The notes beneath the pieces were generated by a model. That model had not been told where the DNA came from. It saw only the letters and a list, made by a program, of their open reading frames with translations, and did no database searches. A stretch of DNA of 58,854 nucleotides from CAZTZL01 sp964537715 (lineage in GTDB: Bacteria > Zhuqueibacterota > QNDG01 > DSAB01), in contig CAZIAH010000010.1 in assembly GCA_964537715.1 (NCBI GenBank), forward strand, positions 1 to 58,854. The letters run 5' to 3'. The position numbers and the translations under genes are program-made. Positions 35,686 to 43,709 of the stretch are shown here, piece by piece (position 1 is the stretch's first letter; every line of letters begins with the position of its first letter).

Positions 35686-35781
35686 AATCACAAAACTTTT
35701 GTAATTTCACAATTCGTATGCCAAAAATACCAAATTTCAAAATACCCATTTTTGCCAAAGTTCAGTGAAAGGATAGAATAG

Positions 35782-36447
35782 ATTTTAGAATTCAAACAAA
35801 AAATATCTCTGCAAAAAGGACTCTTCATTACATTCGAAGGAATTGACGGTGCCGGTAAATCAATTCAGGCAAACGCTCTTTTCCAAAGATTGAAAAAGAA
35901 TCAATACCCTGTTCAACTGATCCGGGAACCCGGCGGATCGCAGGTTTCCGAACAGATACGGACGATCCTTCTTGATAATCAAAACGACAACATGCATCCG
36001 ACAACGGAATTACTTCTCTACGAATCCGCCCGGGCACAGCTTATTGACGAGACCATCCGTCCCGGACTGAACCGGAATGAAATTCTTATTTCGGATCGAT
36101 TTACGGATTCCACGCTCGCCTATCAGGGATACGGACGCCTCATTTCTCTGTCTACCATTCAAAAAATAAATGACCTTGTGTGCGGAAAAATTTATCCGGA
36201 TCGGACTTACTTTCTGGATATTTCGTGGGAGATTTCTCTTCAAAGACGTTCTCTGTTGTCTAAAGACGGCGATCGGATGGAAAAGGAACAAATGGATTTC
36301 TTCAACCGCGTACGAAACGGATATTTACAAATTGTGGAAAATGAACCGGATCGAGTCTGTCTCCTCGACGGATCAAAATCCGTGACCGAATTGGAACAAG
36401 AAATTTTTCAGGACGTAATGATATTATTGAAAAAAGCCAACCACTAA
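35782..36447 (+). CDS. tmk: Thymidylate kinase with apparent ATT start
   Basis: Phosphorylates dTMP to dTDP. The protein reads LQKGLFITFEGIDGAGKS at the N-terminus (P-loop at about residues 20-27), LIREPGGSQVSEQIR (the DR/E-P-G loop), LLYESARAQL, ISDRFTDSTLAYQGYGR and the LID-like RMEKEQMDFFNRVRNGY. No ATG, GTG or TTG lies between the upstream in-frame TAG (35779-35781) and the P-loop; the first TTG (35890) would remove the P-loop. AAAGGA ends eight bases before the ATT at 35782, giving 221 residues. ATT initiation is therefore the best reading, with CTG 35809 or a sequence error as alternatives. The P-loop has Ile where most members have Thr after GKS. Confidence 0.88.
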   Translation: MLEFKQKISLQKGLFITFEGIDGAGKSIQANALFQRLKKNQYPVQLIREPGGSQVSEQIRTILLDNQNDNMHPTTELLLYESARAQLIDETIRPGLNRNEILISDRFTDSTLAYQGYGRLISLSTIQKINDLVCGKIYPDRTYFLDISWEISLQRRSLLSKDGDRMEKEQMDFFNRVRNGYLQIVENEPDRVCLLDGSKSVTELEQEIFQDVMILLKKANH

Positions 36448-36471
36448 TATTTACTAATGAGGTCAACTGGA

Positions 36472-38121
36472 ATGGATATCAAAAAATCGAAATCGGGTCT
36501 TTGGTTACTGCTCACATTTTTGGGCGTCATCGCTCTATGGGCAGCAGTCCCTCGAAGTTATGATATTTATGAAGAAATATCGAAAAATCTCCGGATCTTT
36601 GGAAATGTTTACAAAGAAGTTACCAAACGCTACGTCGATAACGTTGAGCCGAAAGATCTCCTGAAGGCAGGAATCAACGGAATGTTGAACACGCTGGATC
36701 CCTACACCAATTACATCGAAAAGGAAGACAAAGATCAGCTTCAAATCCTGACGGACGGAAAATACGAAGGTGTCGGCCTGCTTCTCAACCTGAGAAACGG
36801 TGTTGTCACTGTAGGCGATCCCCCGTTCCTGGGAACACCGGCCGCACGGGCCGGCGTCCGGGAGGGCGATAAGATTATCAAAGTGGATGGTGTTTCCACC
36901 AAAACACTCGGTCTGGACGAATCCTCCCAGCGCATCCGCGGCCCCGCCGGCACCGAAGTCACATTGACGATTGAAAGGGACGGTGTTCCTCAGCCTCTTG
37001 ACTTCAAAGTCGTCCGCGAACAAATCAAAGTCGAAGACGTGCAATACACCGATTTTGTAGACAAAAACATCGGCTACATCCGGCTTACCCGGTTTTCCAA
37101 AAATGCAGGCCCGGAAGTCGCAACGGCAATCCATAACTTAAACTCTGATAATCTGAAAGGGTTGATTCTCGATCTCAGAAGCAACCCCGGCGGCATGCTG
37201 GAAGCGGCGGTAGAGGTCTCAAATCTTTTTCTGGATAAAAATCTGATGATCGTTTCTACGCGCGGCCGCACCAATAGTTCAAACCAGGAATTCGTCTCTT
37301 TCCAAGATCCGATATACGGGAAAAAACCTCTGATTATTCTGACCAACGGAATCAGTGCATCGGCTTCCGAGATCGTGGCCGGTGCCATTCAAGATCACGA
37401 TCGCGGTCTCGTATTGGGAGATACCACGTTCGGCAAAGGATTAGTTCAAACCGTCGTGCCTCTTTCAAAAACCGATGCGTTAAAAATTACCACAGCAAAA
37501 TATTACACTCCGAGCGGACGCTGTATCCAGAAAGCGAATTATTCAACTTGGTCCGATTCCGCACTGACAACGGCCTCTGTGGAATTCAAAACAGACGGAG
37601 GACGTTCCGTTTACAGTAGCGGGGGAATCGCTCCCGATGTGCGAATCGAACCCAGAGAAGTCAACGATCTGGTTTTGGATCTGCGTCGTAAATCTTTATT
37701 CTTCAACTTCGCTGTTCACTATGCAAACACCCACACCGTTATCGATTCCACATTAAATGTGGACGAGAATGTTCTTGATGATTTTAAAAAATATCTCCAG
37801 CAACAAAATTATAAATATGAACTCCCGATTGAAAACGGTCTTGGCGAATTGAAACAGGAGGTTTTGAAAAAAGGATACTCTCCGAGCATTCTTCTGGACA
37901 TTCAGAAACTTCAAAATGCATTGGGCGCACTGGAAGAAGAAATTTTCTTAACCAGTACGAATGATATCAAGAGATTGTTAAAGATGGAATTGTCATCAAA
38001 GTTCTTTGGTACACACCGAGAGATCGAACTCTCAATACAAGACGATCCGGTGGTACAAAAAGCACTGGAACTTTTACACGACAAAGCGAGCTACGGCAGC
38101 CTGCTCGCAAAATCAAATTAA
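36472..38121 (+). CDS. S41-family C-terminal processing peptidase
   Basis: A periplasmic serine protease of the CtpA/Prc group, 549 residues. An N-terminal membrane or signal segment (GLWLLLTFLGVIALWAAVP) is followed by a helical region and a PDZ domain (~85-175: YEGVGLLLNLRNGVVTVG to RAGVREGDKIIKVDGV). The protease core has the Ser in GISASASEIVAGAIQDHDRG and the Lys in TTFGKGLVQTVVPL, the Ser-Lys dyad of the family. A long C-terminal helical part follows. ATG 36472 is chosen because GAGGT lies eight bases before it; an ATG at 36457 lacks a site. It follows tmk by 24 bases. Confidence 0.93.
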   Translation: MDIKKSKSGLWLLLTFLGVIALWAAVPRSYDIYEEISKNLRIFGNVYKEVTKRYVDNVEPKDLLKAGINGMLNTLDPYTNYIEKEDKDQLQILTDGKYEGVGLLLNLRNGVVTVGDPPFLGTPAARAGVREGDKIIKVDGVSTKTLGLDESSQRIRGPAGTEVTLTIERDGVPQPLDFKVVREQIKVEDVQYTDFVDKNIGYIRLTRFSKNAGPEVATAIHNLNSDNLKGLILDLRSNPGGMLEAAVEVSNLFLDKNLMIVSTRGRTNSSNQEFVSFQDPIYGKKPLIILTNGISASASEIVAGAIQDHDRGLVLGDTTFGKGLVQTVVPLSKTDALKITTAKYYTPSGRCIQKANYSTWSDSALTTASVEFKTDGGRSVYSSGGIAPDVRIEPREVNDLVLDLRRKSLFFNFAVHYANTHTVIDSTLNVDENVLDDFKKYLQQQNYKYELPIENGLGELKQEVLKKGYSPSILLDIQKLQNALGALEEEIFLTSTNDIKRLLKMELSSKFFGTHREIELSIQDDPVVQKALELLHDKASYGSLLAKSN

Positions 38122-38130
38122 TTCCTCCGA

Positions 38131-38940
38131 TTGATTACGCCTGCACACATCGTCCTCTTCATAGCTGTCGGATCTCTCTGTGGTTTCCTGGCGGGCTTTT
38201 TCGGAATCGGCGGCGGCATCATCCTGGTACCCATGTTGGCTCTCTTTTTCCGCTCTACAGGGGTTGTCGAAGAAATTCTTATGCAGTTGACTTTTGGAAC
38301 CAGTTTGGCTGTCGCTTTCCTGGCCTCTGGTTCCTCAACCCTTCAGCATCATCGCCAAAAAAGCCTGTCGTGGCCTGCCGTCGGAATCATGGCTTTAGGA
38401 AGCATCATCGGGGCATGGACAGGTACCAACATTGCCGTTCGGTCGAGCAGTCTCGTTCTTAAACTTGTTTTTACAATCTCTCTCGCTACTGCCGCGCTGG
38501 GAATGTTCTTTGAAAAGCGCATGACATCAAAAGAGATTGAACCTAAATTCTCCCTTTTATGGGTATTCTCTGGGTTCGTCTCCGGTTTTATCGCTCCGAT
38601 GGCCGGAATTGGAGGAGGAATTATTCTCGTACCCTTGATGATTTACCTACTACATTTTCCAATCAAAAAAGTAGTCGGTACATCCAGTGGTGTCATCATT
38701 TTTACATCGGCAATATCCACAATTCAATACATTTCTCTCGGCCGGGGAAATGCACTTCTTCCCGAAGGATGCTTTGGTTTTGTCTGTCCTTCCGCTGTAA
38801 TATTTCTGGGGATCAGCTCCATGACCGCAGCACCCTTCGGTGCAAAATTCAATCAGAAAATAAAAAATTCTTTTTTTAAAAAAATTTTTGGTATATTATT
38901 GCTATTAATCAGCATTAAAATTTTATTTACAAAATTTTAA
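38131..38940 (+). CDS. TauE/SafE-family sulfite/anion exporter
   Basis: A 269-residue TSUP-family membrane protein. The two halves each begin with the family repeat: FLAGFFGIGGGIILVPMLAL near residue 20 and FIAPMAGIGGGIILVPLMIY near residue 155. Eight or so membrane helices are visible. Members move sulfite, sulfoacetate or similar sulfur anions, but the substrate here is unknown. The start is TTG 38131 without a good ribosome-binding site; no ATG occurs before the first conserved repeat. It is nine bases after the protease gene and 22 before ppdK, so it is probably co-transcribed. Confidence 0.88.
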   Translation: MITPAHIVLFIAVGSLCGFLAGFFGIGGGIILVPMLALFFRSTGVVEEILMQLTFGTSLAVAFLASGSSTLQHHRQKSLSWPAVGIMALGSIIGAWTGTNIAVRSSSLVLKLVFTISLATAALGMFFEKRMTSKEIEPKFSLLWVFSGFVSGFIAPMAGIGGGIILVPLMIYLLHFPIKKVVGTSSGVIIFTSAISTIQYISLGRGNALLPEGCFGFVCPSAVIFLGISSMTAAPFGAKFNQKIKNSFFKKIFGILLLLISIKILFTKF

Positions 38941-38962
38941 AAAATCATAGGAGGTTTTTTTT

Positions 38963-41671
38963 ATGTCGAAAAAGTTCGTATTTGTGTTTGGTGACGGAAA
39001 GGCAGACGGCAGTGCCGATATGAAAGAGCTGCTCGGAGGAAAAGGAGCCAACTTGGCTGAAATGTCTAAATTGGGAATCCCTGTTCCTCCAGGCTTTACT
39101 ATTACAACCGAAGTTTGCACCCATTATATGAAACAAAAAGGAAAGTATCCGAAAGAACTGGAAGTTGAAGTGAAAGCGGCTCTTTCCAAAGTTGAAAAAA
39201 TAATGGGATTAAAATTCGGTGATCCCAAAAATCCTTTGCTCTTTTCCGTCCGGTCTGGGGCGAGAAAATCTATGCCGGGCATGATGGAAACCGTTTTGAA
39301 TGTCGGACTGACCCAGGCGACCATACCCGGTCTCATCGAAAAGAGCGGCAATGAACGATTCGTCTACGATGCCTACCGCCGCCTGATCATGATGTATTCC
39401 GATGTGGTTATGGAAAAATCCACGGGCATCGAACCGAAAGAAGGCATGGGAATTCGCAGCCAGCTCGAGCACGAAATGCAGACAATGAAAAATGCCAAAG
39501 GTATTCAACTTGACACAGATCTAAATGTGGATGATTTGAAAGAACTGGTTCTACTCTTCAAGAAAAAAGTGAAACAGGTTTTGAAAAAAGATTTCCCGGA
39601 CGACCCTTACGAACAACTCTGGGGCGCCATTTCCGCTGTATTTCAATCCTGGAACGGGAAGCGAGCCGTGGCCTATCGCCGCATCGAAGGGATACCCGAC
39701 GAATGGGGAACCGCCGTCAATGTTCAGACCATGGTCTTCGGAAATATGGGTGACAATTCGGCTACAGGCGTGGCCTTTTCGAGAGATCCGGCTACCGGTG
39801 AAAATAAATTCTATGGAGAATTCTTGATCAATGCGCAGGGCGAGGACGTGGTTGCCGGCATTCGGACGCCGCAAGCAATCAACAAAGAATCCAAAACCGA
39901 ATCTTCCAAACATCTCCCTTCGCTTGAAGAAGTCATGCCCAATCTCTATAAACAATTATCGGACATCCGACTGAGACTGGAAAAACACTATCGTGATATG
40001 CAGGATCTTGAATTTACCATTCAGGACCACAAACTCTTTATGCTTCAGACCCGGGTCGGTAAACGGAATGGGATGGCCGCGATTCGCATGGCTGTCGAAA
40101 TGTGCGAAGAGGGTCTCATAAAAAAGGAAGAAGCTCTTCTTCGAGTTATGCCCAACCAGTTGGATGAACTGCTCCATCCCATGCTCGATCCGAAAGCAGA
40201 GAAAAAAGCCTTTCTGCTCGCCAAAGGCCTTCCAGCCGGTCCCGGCGGCGGCGTTGGCCGTGCCATCTTTACAGCCGATGACGCCGAAACATGGGCTAAA
40301 AAGGGAGAAACCGTGATCCTGGTCCGTGACGAAACAAGTCCTGAAGATGTTCACGGGATGCGCGCTGCCAAGGCCATTTTAACTGCCAAGGGCGGTATGA
40401 CCAGTCATGCGGCTCTCGTTGCCAGAGGTTGGGGAAAATGCTGCATTGTCGGCTGCGGAGCTTTAAATATCAATGTCTCTAAAAAAGTTCTCACTGTAAA
40501 CGGCAAAACCATCAAAGAAGGCGACTGGATCTCGCTGAACGGAACAAAAGGCGCCGTGTATGAAGGAAAAATCGGTGTTCTTCCTGCCGATCCGGGAAAA
40601 AATAAACACTACAAAAAATTAATGACATGGGCGGATCAATGCCGAAAACTCAACATTCGCACTAACGCGGACAATCCAGCCGATTCAAAACGTGCTCGTT
40701 CTTTCGGTGCGGAAGGCATCGGTTTGACACGAACCGAACATATGTTCTTTGGTCCAGATCGAATCACTCCGATGCGGGAGATGATTCTGGCCGATAATGA
40801 AGAGGGACGGAAGAGAGCTTTGAAAAAACTCCTACCACTTCAGAGAAAAGATTTCGTCGGTATTTTTACAGCCATGGACGGTCTTCCTGTCACCATCCGG
40901 ACGCTCGACCCGCCGCTTCACGAATTTCTGCCGCAGGACAAAGATACACAAAAAGAAATGGCGGACGTTCTTGGCGTTTCGGTAAAGACAATTCAGGGGA
41001 AAGTCAAATCTCTTCACGAACTCAATCCAATGCTCGGACATCGTGGATGCCGGCTTGGCATTACTTATCCCGAAATCACTGCCATGCAGGCACAAGCAAT
41101 CATAGAAGCGGCCTGTCAGGTGGCGAAAAAGGGCGTAAAAGTCCTTCCGGAAATCATGATTCCGCTCATTGGAACCAAAGCCGAGTTTGAGAATCAGAAA
41201 AAGGTGGTCGATGAAACTGCCAAAGAAGTGATGAACCGGATGAGGACAAAAATCAAATACATGGTAGGAACCATGATTGAAATTCCCAGAGCGGCCCTGA
41301 CGGCAAACGAGGTAGCCGAAGGAGCTGAATTTTTTTCATTTGGAACCAATGACTTGACTCAAATGACATTCGGCTATAGCAGAGATGACGTAGGCACGTT
41401 TCTTCCTGATTATATTAATAAAAAAATCCTCCCGACAGATCCATTCCAGAGTTTGGATCAATCCGGAGTCGGACAATTGGTCGATATGGGAATTCGGAAG
41501 GGAAGATCAACGCGCCCCAATCTGAAAGTTGGTATCTGCGGTGAACACGGCGGCGATCCCAGTTCGATTGATTTCTGCCATCGTGTCGGGATGAATTATG
41601 TAAGCTGTTCGCCATTCCGGGTTCCAATAGCCAGATTGGCTGCTGCTCATGCGGCAATCAAAAATAAATAA
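38963..41671 (+). CDS. ppdK: Pyruvate, phosphate dikinase
   Basis: Interconverts pyruvate + ATP + phosphate with PEP + AMP + pyrophosphate; 902 residues. The N-terminal nucleotide-binding domain begins KFVFVFGDGKADG and includes LGGKGANLAEM and FSVRSGARKSMPGMMETVLNVG. The swivelling domain carries the phosphorylated His in KGGMTSHAALVARGWGKCC (His ~482). The C-terminal TIM barrel has GIGLTRTEHMFFGPDRI, GTMIEIPRAALTANEVAEGAEFFSFGTNDLTQMTFGYSRDD and the loop Cys in GICGEHGGDP. AGGAGG lies eight bases before ATG 38963. In anaerobes this enzyme often works in PPi-based glycolysis or gluconeogenesis. A terminator follows at 41703. Confidence 0.97.
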   Translation: MSKKFVFVFGDGKADGSADMKELLGGKGANLAEMSKLGIPVPPGFTITTEVCTHYMKQKGKYPKELEVEVKAALSKVEKIMGLKFGDPKNPLLFSVRSGARKSMPGMMETVLNVGLTQATIPGLIEKSGNERFVYDAYRRLIMMYSDVVMEKSTGIEPKEGMGIRSQLEHEMQTMKNAKGIQLDTDLNVDDLKELVLLFKKKVKQVLKKDFPDDPYEQLWGAISAVFQSWNGKRAVAYRRIEGIPDEWGTAVNVQTMVFGNMGDNSATGVAFSRDPATGENKFYGEFLINAQGEDVVAGIRTPQAINKESKTESSKHLPSLEEVMPNLYKQLSDIRLRLEKHYRDMQDLEFTIQDHKLFMLQTRVGKRNGMAAIRMAVEMCEEGLIKKEEALLRVMPNQLDELLHPMLDPKAEKKAFLLAKGLPAGPGGGVGRAIFTADDAETWAKKGETVILVRDETSPEDVHGMRAAKAILTAKGGMTSHAALVARGWGKCCIVGCGALNINVSKKVLTVNGKTIKEGDWISLNGTKGAVYEGKIGVLPADPGKNKHYKKLMTWADQCRKLNIRTNADNPADSKRARSFGAEGIGLTRTEHMFFGPDRITPMREMILADNEEGRKRALKKLLPLQRKDFVGIFTAMDGLPVTIRTLDPPLHEFLPQDKDTQKEMADVLGVSVKTIQGKVKSLHELNPMLGHRGCRLGITYPEITAMQAQAIIEAACQVAKKGVKVLPEIMIPLIGTKAEFENQKKVVDETAKEVMNRMRTKIKYMVGTMIEIPRAALTANEVAEGAEFFSFGTNDLTQMTFGYSRDDVGTFLPDYINKKILPTDPFQSLDQSGVGQLVDMGIRKGRSTRPNLKVGICGEHGGDPSSIDFCHRVGMNYVSCSPFRVPIARLAAAHAAIKNK

Positions 41672-41702
41672 ACTGCAACCTTTGAAACCGCACTCATTTT
41701 AT

Positions 41703-41733
41703 GGGGCATGGATGATTTCATGTCCCTTTTTTT
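41703..41733 (+). terminator. Intrinsic terminator after ppdK
   Basis: GGGGCATG and CATGTCCC pair (one G-T pair) around an 8-base loop, followed by a run of seven T at 41727-41733. It ends the panD-ppdK side before the dnaA promoter. Confidence 0.8.
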
Positions 41734-41753
41734 ATTTTTCTTTTATTTTTCTC

Positions 41754-41781
41754 TTGACATTCAGATTGTTTTTGATAAATT
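41754..41781 (+). promoter_or_regulatory. Probable dnaA promoter
   Basis: TTGACA (41754-41759) is followed after 16 bases by TAAATT (41776-41781). The -10 is imperfect. A DnaA box lies about 30 bases downstream, which would allow DnaA to control its own gene. Confidence 0.5.
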
Positions 41782-41809
41782 ACTGCCGTCAATGAAGCAA
41801 TTTGAGGAG

Positions 41810-41818
41810 TGTGGATAA
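41810..41818 (-). promoter_or_regulatory. DnaA box upstream of dnaA
   Basis: TGTGGATAA is a perfect TTATCCACA on the minus strand. The rest of the 329-base gap before dnaA (41672-42000) is AT-rich, with no gene seen. Confidence 0.8.
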
Positions 41819-42000
41819 CTTGTGAATTTGTTTCCCTAAATGTTTTTTTTTCACTTTCCTTGTTGTTACTAAAAGATATATACTATGTTTTCTTAATATA
41901 TTTGTAATTAGATGATAACGCTTTAATATATTAACTTTTAAAAGTTTAAGTGTTTTTTGACTTTTTTATTCTGTTGATTAATATGGATAGGGAGTTAAAT

Positions 42001-43392
42001 ATGCCTCAAAATGTGGATAATGCTTCTTCGATTGTGGATAACTTCAATCCCGCGATCGTGTGGGAAGAATGCCTGCAGATTATTAAAGAAAAAGTAAATC
42101 CTCAAAGTTTCCAGACATGGTTTTTGCCGATTCTTCCCCTGAATTTGGAAGATTCAAAGCTAACCATTCAAGTGCCGAGTCAGTTTTTCTACGAATGGAT
42201 CGAAGGACATTATCCTCATATTATTCGAGACGCGTTATCCCATGTGCTCGGCGATCAAGCCGCTTTTTCCTATGTAATCGCACAAAAAAACAGTAACTTA
42301 CAAACTCCACCCACGAACAATGTCAACATCATTACAGGGAAGTATCTCGGTGATGAGACCTATCTCAACTCAAGATATACGTTCAACAATTTTGTTGAAG
42401 GAAGCAGTAATCAGTTTGCTAAAGCTGCATCTTTAGCCGTCGCTGAAGCTCCCGGACAGACATCGTTCAACCCGCTGGTCATCTACGGTGGTGTGGGTCT
42501 TGGCAAAACCCATCTGATTCAGGCAATAGGCAATTTGGCAAAAGAACGAAACACAGTTAGAAGCATTCGGTACGTTTCAAGTGAAAAGTTCACTATCGAA
42601 TTCATCAACTCCATTCAAAACAATAAATCGACAGAATTCAGCCAAGCGTATAGAAACGTTGATTTGCTTTTGGTCGACGATATCCAATTTTTTATGAGCA
42701 AAGAAAGAACACAGGAAGAATTCTTCCATACATTCAACACCCTTCACCAAAAGGGGAAACAGATCGTCCTTTCCTCGGATCGTCCACCGAAAGACCTGCT
42801 CGGTCTTGAAGAAAGACTGCTCTCACGGTTCCAGTGGGGGCTTGTCGTAGATGTCCAGCCACCGGATCTGGAAACAAGAATCGCTATCCTGCAGAAGAAA
42901 TCCACTTGGGAAGATATCGACATCCCTACGGAAATTATCGAATACATTGCCAGCAATGTAACCTCGAACATCCGTGAACTTGAGGGCGCTCTGATCAAAT
43001 TGCTCGCTTTTTCATCCCTGAAAGGCTTGGATATTGATCTCGATTTGACAAAAACCGTACTGAAAGACATTGTCAAAAACAAAAAAAAGGATATCACAAT
43101 CGAAGATATCCAGCGTGTCGTTTGCCAATACTTTGGAATCCCAGAGGATCTTTTAAGGGGAAAGGGAAGAAAAAAGGAAATCGCTTTTGCCAGACAAATT
43201 GCCATGTTCCTTTCAAAAAAAATGACCCTTTATTCTTTAAAAAGTATTGGTCTCCATTTCGGTGGAAGAGATCATACCACTGTCATTCACGCAATTCGAA
43301 CCATTGAACACCTCTTGAAAAACAGCGCCGATAAAAAAATATCCGAGATGGTCGAAGTGCTTAAACGAAAAATTGAAGTCGCATCCTTGTAA
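42001..43392 (+). CDS. dnaA: Chromosomal replication initiator protein DnaA
   Basis: Binds DnaA boxes and opens the origin; 463 residues. Domain I (VWEECLQIIKEKVNPQSFQTWF) is followed by a short linker and the AAA+ domain III with Walker A GGVGLGKTHLIQ near residue 165, DLLLVDDIQFF (Walker B), and LSSDRPPKDLLGLEERLLSRFQWGL. Domain IV has the DNA-binding signature GGRDHTTVIHAIRTIEHLL. The start is ATG 42001, which has GGGAG six bases upstream; earlier in-frame starts (41950, 41983) lack a site. Codons for NVDN and IVDN near the N-terminus contain two perfect DnaA boxes. Confidence 0.97.
   Translation: MPQNVDNASSIVDNFNPAIVWEECLQIIKEKVNPQSFQTWFLPILPLNLEDSKLTIQVPSQFFYEWIEGHYPHIIRDALSHVLGDQAAFSYVIAQKNSNLQTPPTNNVNIITGKYLGDETYLNSRYTFNNFVEGSSNQFAKAASLAVAEAPGQTSFNPLVIYGGVGLGKTHLIQAIGNLAKERNTVRSIRYVSSEKFTIEFINSIQNNKSTEFSQAYRNVDLLLVDDIQFFMSKERTQEEFFHTFNTLHQKGKQIVLSSDRPPKDLLGLEERLLSRFQWGLVVDVQPPDLETRIAILQKKSTWEDIDIPTEIIEYIASNVTSNIRELEGALIKLLAFSSLKGLDIDLDLTKTVLKDIVKNKKKDITIEDIQRVVCQYFGIPEDLLRGKGRKKEIAFARQIAMFLSKKMTLYSLKSIGLHFGGRDHTTVIHAIRTIEHLLKNSADKKISEMVEVLKRKIEVASL
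42012..42020 (-). promoter_or_regulatory. DnaA box inside dnaA (first)
   Basis: TGTGGATAA within codons 4-7 of dnaA, a perfect box. Confidence 0.75.
42033..42041 (-). promoter_or_regulatory. DnaA box inside dnaA (second)
   Basis: TGTGGATAA, perfect, and exactly 21 bases (two helical turns) after the first internal box, in the same orientation. Confidence 0.75.
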
Positions 43393-43709
43393 AAATTATT
43401 TTTGTGGATAAGATGTTGTTGTATATGGGAAACAGTGTTTATAAAATAGCGTTCAAAGATTACTATTTGGAAAATCATTTATTCATCCACAATTTCGTTA
43501 CATCTATTCACACGATATGCACTTTTATTCTGTTTCTGTTAAAAATATTTTCGTTTTTGTTTCTTTTAAACTTATAATGATAATATATCGATCCACTGAC
43601 AGATATGCACACTTCTACTATTACTATTTTCCTTGAATATTACTTTAAAAGTTATTATAATAAATTGTGTTGATAGCATTCTTTTATTTAGCTCAGGAGG
43701 TTCGTTAAA
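43393..43709. other. dnaA-dnaN gap, candidate oriC
   Basis: A 317-base AT-rich gap without a gene. It holds a perfect DnaA box TGTGGATAA at 43403-43411, a one-mismatch box TCATCCACA at 43483-43491, long A/T stretches suitable for unwinding, and the dnaN promoter. Together with the boxes before and inside dnaA this is the best origin candidate in the window. Confidence 0.65.
43633..43661 (+). promoter_or_regulatory. Sigma-70 promoter of dnaN
   Basis: TTGAAT (43633-43638) and TATAAT (43656-43661), spacer 17 bases, about 49 bases before the dnaN start. Confidence 0.7.

Noticed and set aside
35700..35765. CCAAAAATACCAAAT-like AT-rich tract before tmk, and possible link to the sprA TTTGCCAAA repeat
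   Set aside because: The similarity is short and imperfect, no clean inverted or direct repeat is formed, and AT-rich chance matches are likely.
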